The translations under genes and the position numbers were made by a program. Under the pieces are notes generated by a model, which ran no database searches, was not told the origin of the DNA, and saw only the letters and a list, made by a program, of their open reading frames with translations. From Tardiphaga sp. P9-11 (lineage in GTDB: Bacteria > Pseudomonadota > Alphaproteobacteria > Rhizobiales > Xanthobacteraceae): 64,000 nt of DNA. Numbering within the stretch: the stretch's first letter is position 1; each line of letters begins with the position of its first letter. Location of the stretch: the NCBI RefSeq assembly GCF_008329525.1, contig NZ_NPKQ01000008.1:1-64000 (forward strand). The letters run 5' to 3'. Positions 63,061 through 64,000 of the stretch are shown here, piece after piece.

Positions 63061-64000
63061 ATGAGCAACGCGGGTAGTCAGGACGTGTCGGGCGCCAAGC
63101 GGATTGCAACAGGCCAAACCACCGCGAATTCGCCACTGATTAATTATGCGCTGGGCGGGTTGCAAAGGTGCTGGCTTCCGGATCTAGGACGATGGTCGCA
63201 TATCTATCATCTCGATGGACGGGAGGCTCCAAACGAGTCCGTTCCTCACAGTGACGCCTTCAATTCGCTGAATGTGCTGCTCGGAATGTCACGTATTCGC
63301 GCCGTTCCACAATATGTGGACGTCCCGGAAGTGTTTTGGGCCAACGTAGACCAGTTAACGCGCGTACCGGCGGCGAAATATGCGTTTGGCCTCGCGTTGT
63401 GGGTAGCTGCCAGATTGAAACTCGATATGCCGTTCGGTGCGTCGAAGATCATCCGACAACTGCTTGAGGATCGGAGTCAATGGACTGATTTCCGGGCACA
63501 GGACCTGGGGATGCTGCTTACTGGGATCGTCGCGCAAGCGGCGGAAGGGAGAACCGAGCTGGTCCATCACGCTGCTCCGTTGTTCAACTTCCTGAATGAA
63601 TCCTACACAACGGAGTCCGGCCTCTTCTGCGACACGGCAACAGGCTATCGGCGGCGATTTGCGTCATTTGCGGCGCAGACGGTTCTCGCATTCGCGTGCT
63701 ACAGCTACGGTGAATTTGATGGCGATGCCGAGGCGATTGAGTTGGCAAATGCATGCGTACGTCGATTGATCGCGCTGCAGGGACGTCAGGGCGAATGGCC
63801 TTGGCTCTTCGACGCCGAACGGGGAGAAGTGGTGGACTTCTACGAGGTGTACTCCGTTCATCAATATGGAATGGCGCCGGCGCTGCTTGAAATCGCCGAG
63901 CGTCACAATGTGGAAGGCGCGCGTGACGCATTGGTCAGAGGTTTCACTTGGATACTTGGTGAGAACCAACTTAAACGATCGATGTTGTTACCGCCGTTGC
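63061..64000 (+). CDS. partial alpha-helical-barrel protein, possible glycan enzyme
   Basis: The frame runs off the window end: at least 313 residues. It starts at ATG 63061 after GGGAGATTTT, 12 bases past the adaptor stop, so it belongs to the secretion operon. It has repeated helical hairpins with aromatic motifs (LGGLQRCWLPDLGRWSHIYHL, FGLALWVAARL, GRQGEWPWLFDAERGEVVDF, YSVHQYGMAPALLEIAER). This pattern resembles six-hairpin or alpha/alpha-toroid glycoside hydrolases, uronyl epimerases and related glycan enzymes. It could modify the exported polysaccharide or the secreted protein. The family is not assigned because the C-terminal half is missing. Confidence 0.5.
   Translation, partial: MSNAGSQDVSGAKRIATGQTTANSPLINYALGGLQRCWLPDLGRWSHIYHLDGREAPNESVPHSDAFNSLNVLLGMSRIRAVPQYVDVPEVFWANVDQLTRVPAAKYAFGLALWVAARLKLDMPFGASKIIRQLLEDRSQWTDFRAQDLGMLLTGIVAQAAEGRTELVHHAAPLFNFLNESYTTESGLFCDTATGYRRRFASFAAQTVLAFACYSYGEFDGDAEAIELANACVRRLIALQGRQGEWPWLFDAERGEVVDFYEVYSVHQYGMAPALLEIAERHNVEGARDALVRGFTWILGENQLKRSMLLPPL

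Overview
The window is about 62 percent GC with short AT-rich interruptions. It reads as chromosome of an alphaproteobacterium, most likely a Bradyrhizobium, Rhodopseudomonas or Tardiphaga-like member of the Nitrobacteraceae. That placement is inferred from the two short H-NS proteins of the HvrA type, the small CRQRA-type protein at 9.1 kb, several ABC uptake operons, aromatic-type catabolic genes and the kinds of IS relics. I saw no rRNA, tRNA, CRISPR array or intact mobile element.

Region 1 (1-30.8 kb) is catabolic and transport DNA. After two decayed transposase relics (IS110-like and IS630-like) comes a GntR-controlled divergent locus. On the minus strand are a regulator, a beta-hydroxyacid dehydrogenase and an alpha/beta hydrolase. 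On the plus strand are a complete branched-chain-amino-acid-type ABC transporter and a carboxymuconolactone-decarboxylase-like protein. Three palindromes lie in the divergent promoter. Next is a LacI-type regulator divergent from a long plus-strand operon: maleylacetate reductase, metal-dependent amidohydrolase, dehydrogenase, intradiol (hydroxyquinol-type) dioxygenase, FAD-linked oxidase and a ribose-type ABC transporter with two permeases, followed by a YciI-like protein. Two exact 16-bp direct repeats lie in that promoter. A lone acyl-CoA dehydrogenase and a dipeptide/oligopeptide-type ABC operon follow. The peptide operon ends in a regulator made of two tandem TetR units.

Region 2 (30.9-36.9 kb) begins with an HU-like protein and then becomes gene-poor. 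It contains a chimeric IS3/GntR pseudogene, a decayed IS5-type transposase, a PhyH-like oxygenase gene, several microprotein candidates and hypothetical ORFs.

Region 3 (37-64 kb) is an exopolysaccharide and surface-export locus. The dTDP-L-rhamnose genes are split, with rfbC and rfbD at the left and rfbB and rfbA at the right. Between them are a polyprenyl sugar-phosphate transferase, a polymerase or ligase-like membrane protein, a Wza-like export lipoprotein and a Wzc-like tyrosine autokinase. UDP-glucose dehydrogenase lies to the right. Within the same locus are (a) a PqqD-HPr-kinase-like protein, a nucleotidyltransferase-like protein and a divergent 86-residue Tat-like peptide, and (b) two divergent H-NS paralogues. 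Most of the main operons in this region are preceded by AT-rich islands, several carrying an AATATTTAAT-type motif. The right end encodes a type I secretion set: a large DUF4082/cadherin-like surface protein, a small unknown protein, an HlyB-like ABC exporter, an HlyD-like adaptor and a partial alpha-helical-barrel protein cut by the window edge.

The most original material is the kinase/nucleotidyltransferase/peptide trio, the H-NS pair with its AT-rich promoter islands, the type I-secreted surface protein, and the hydroxyquinol-type operon that lacks its expected monooxygenase.
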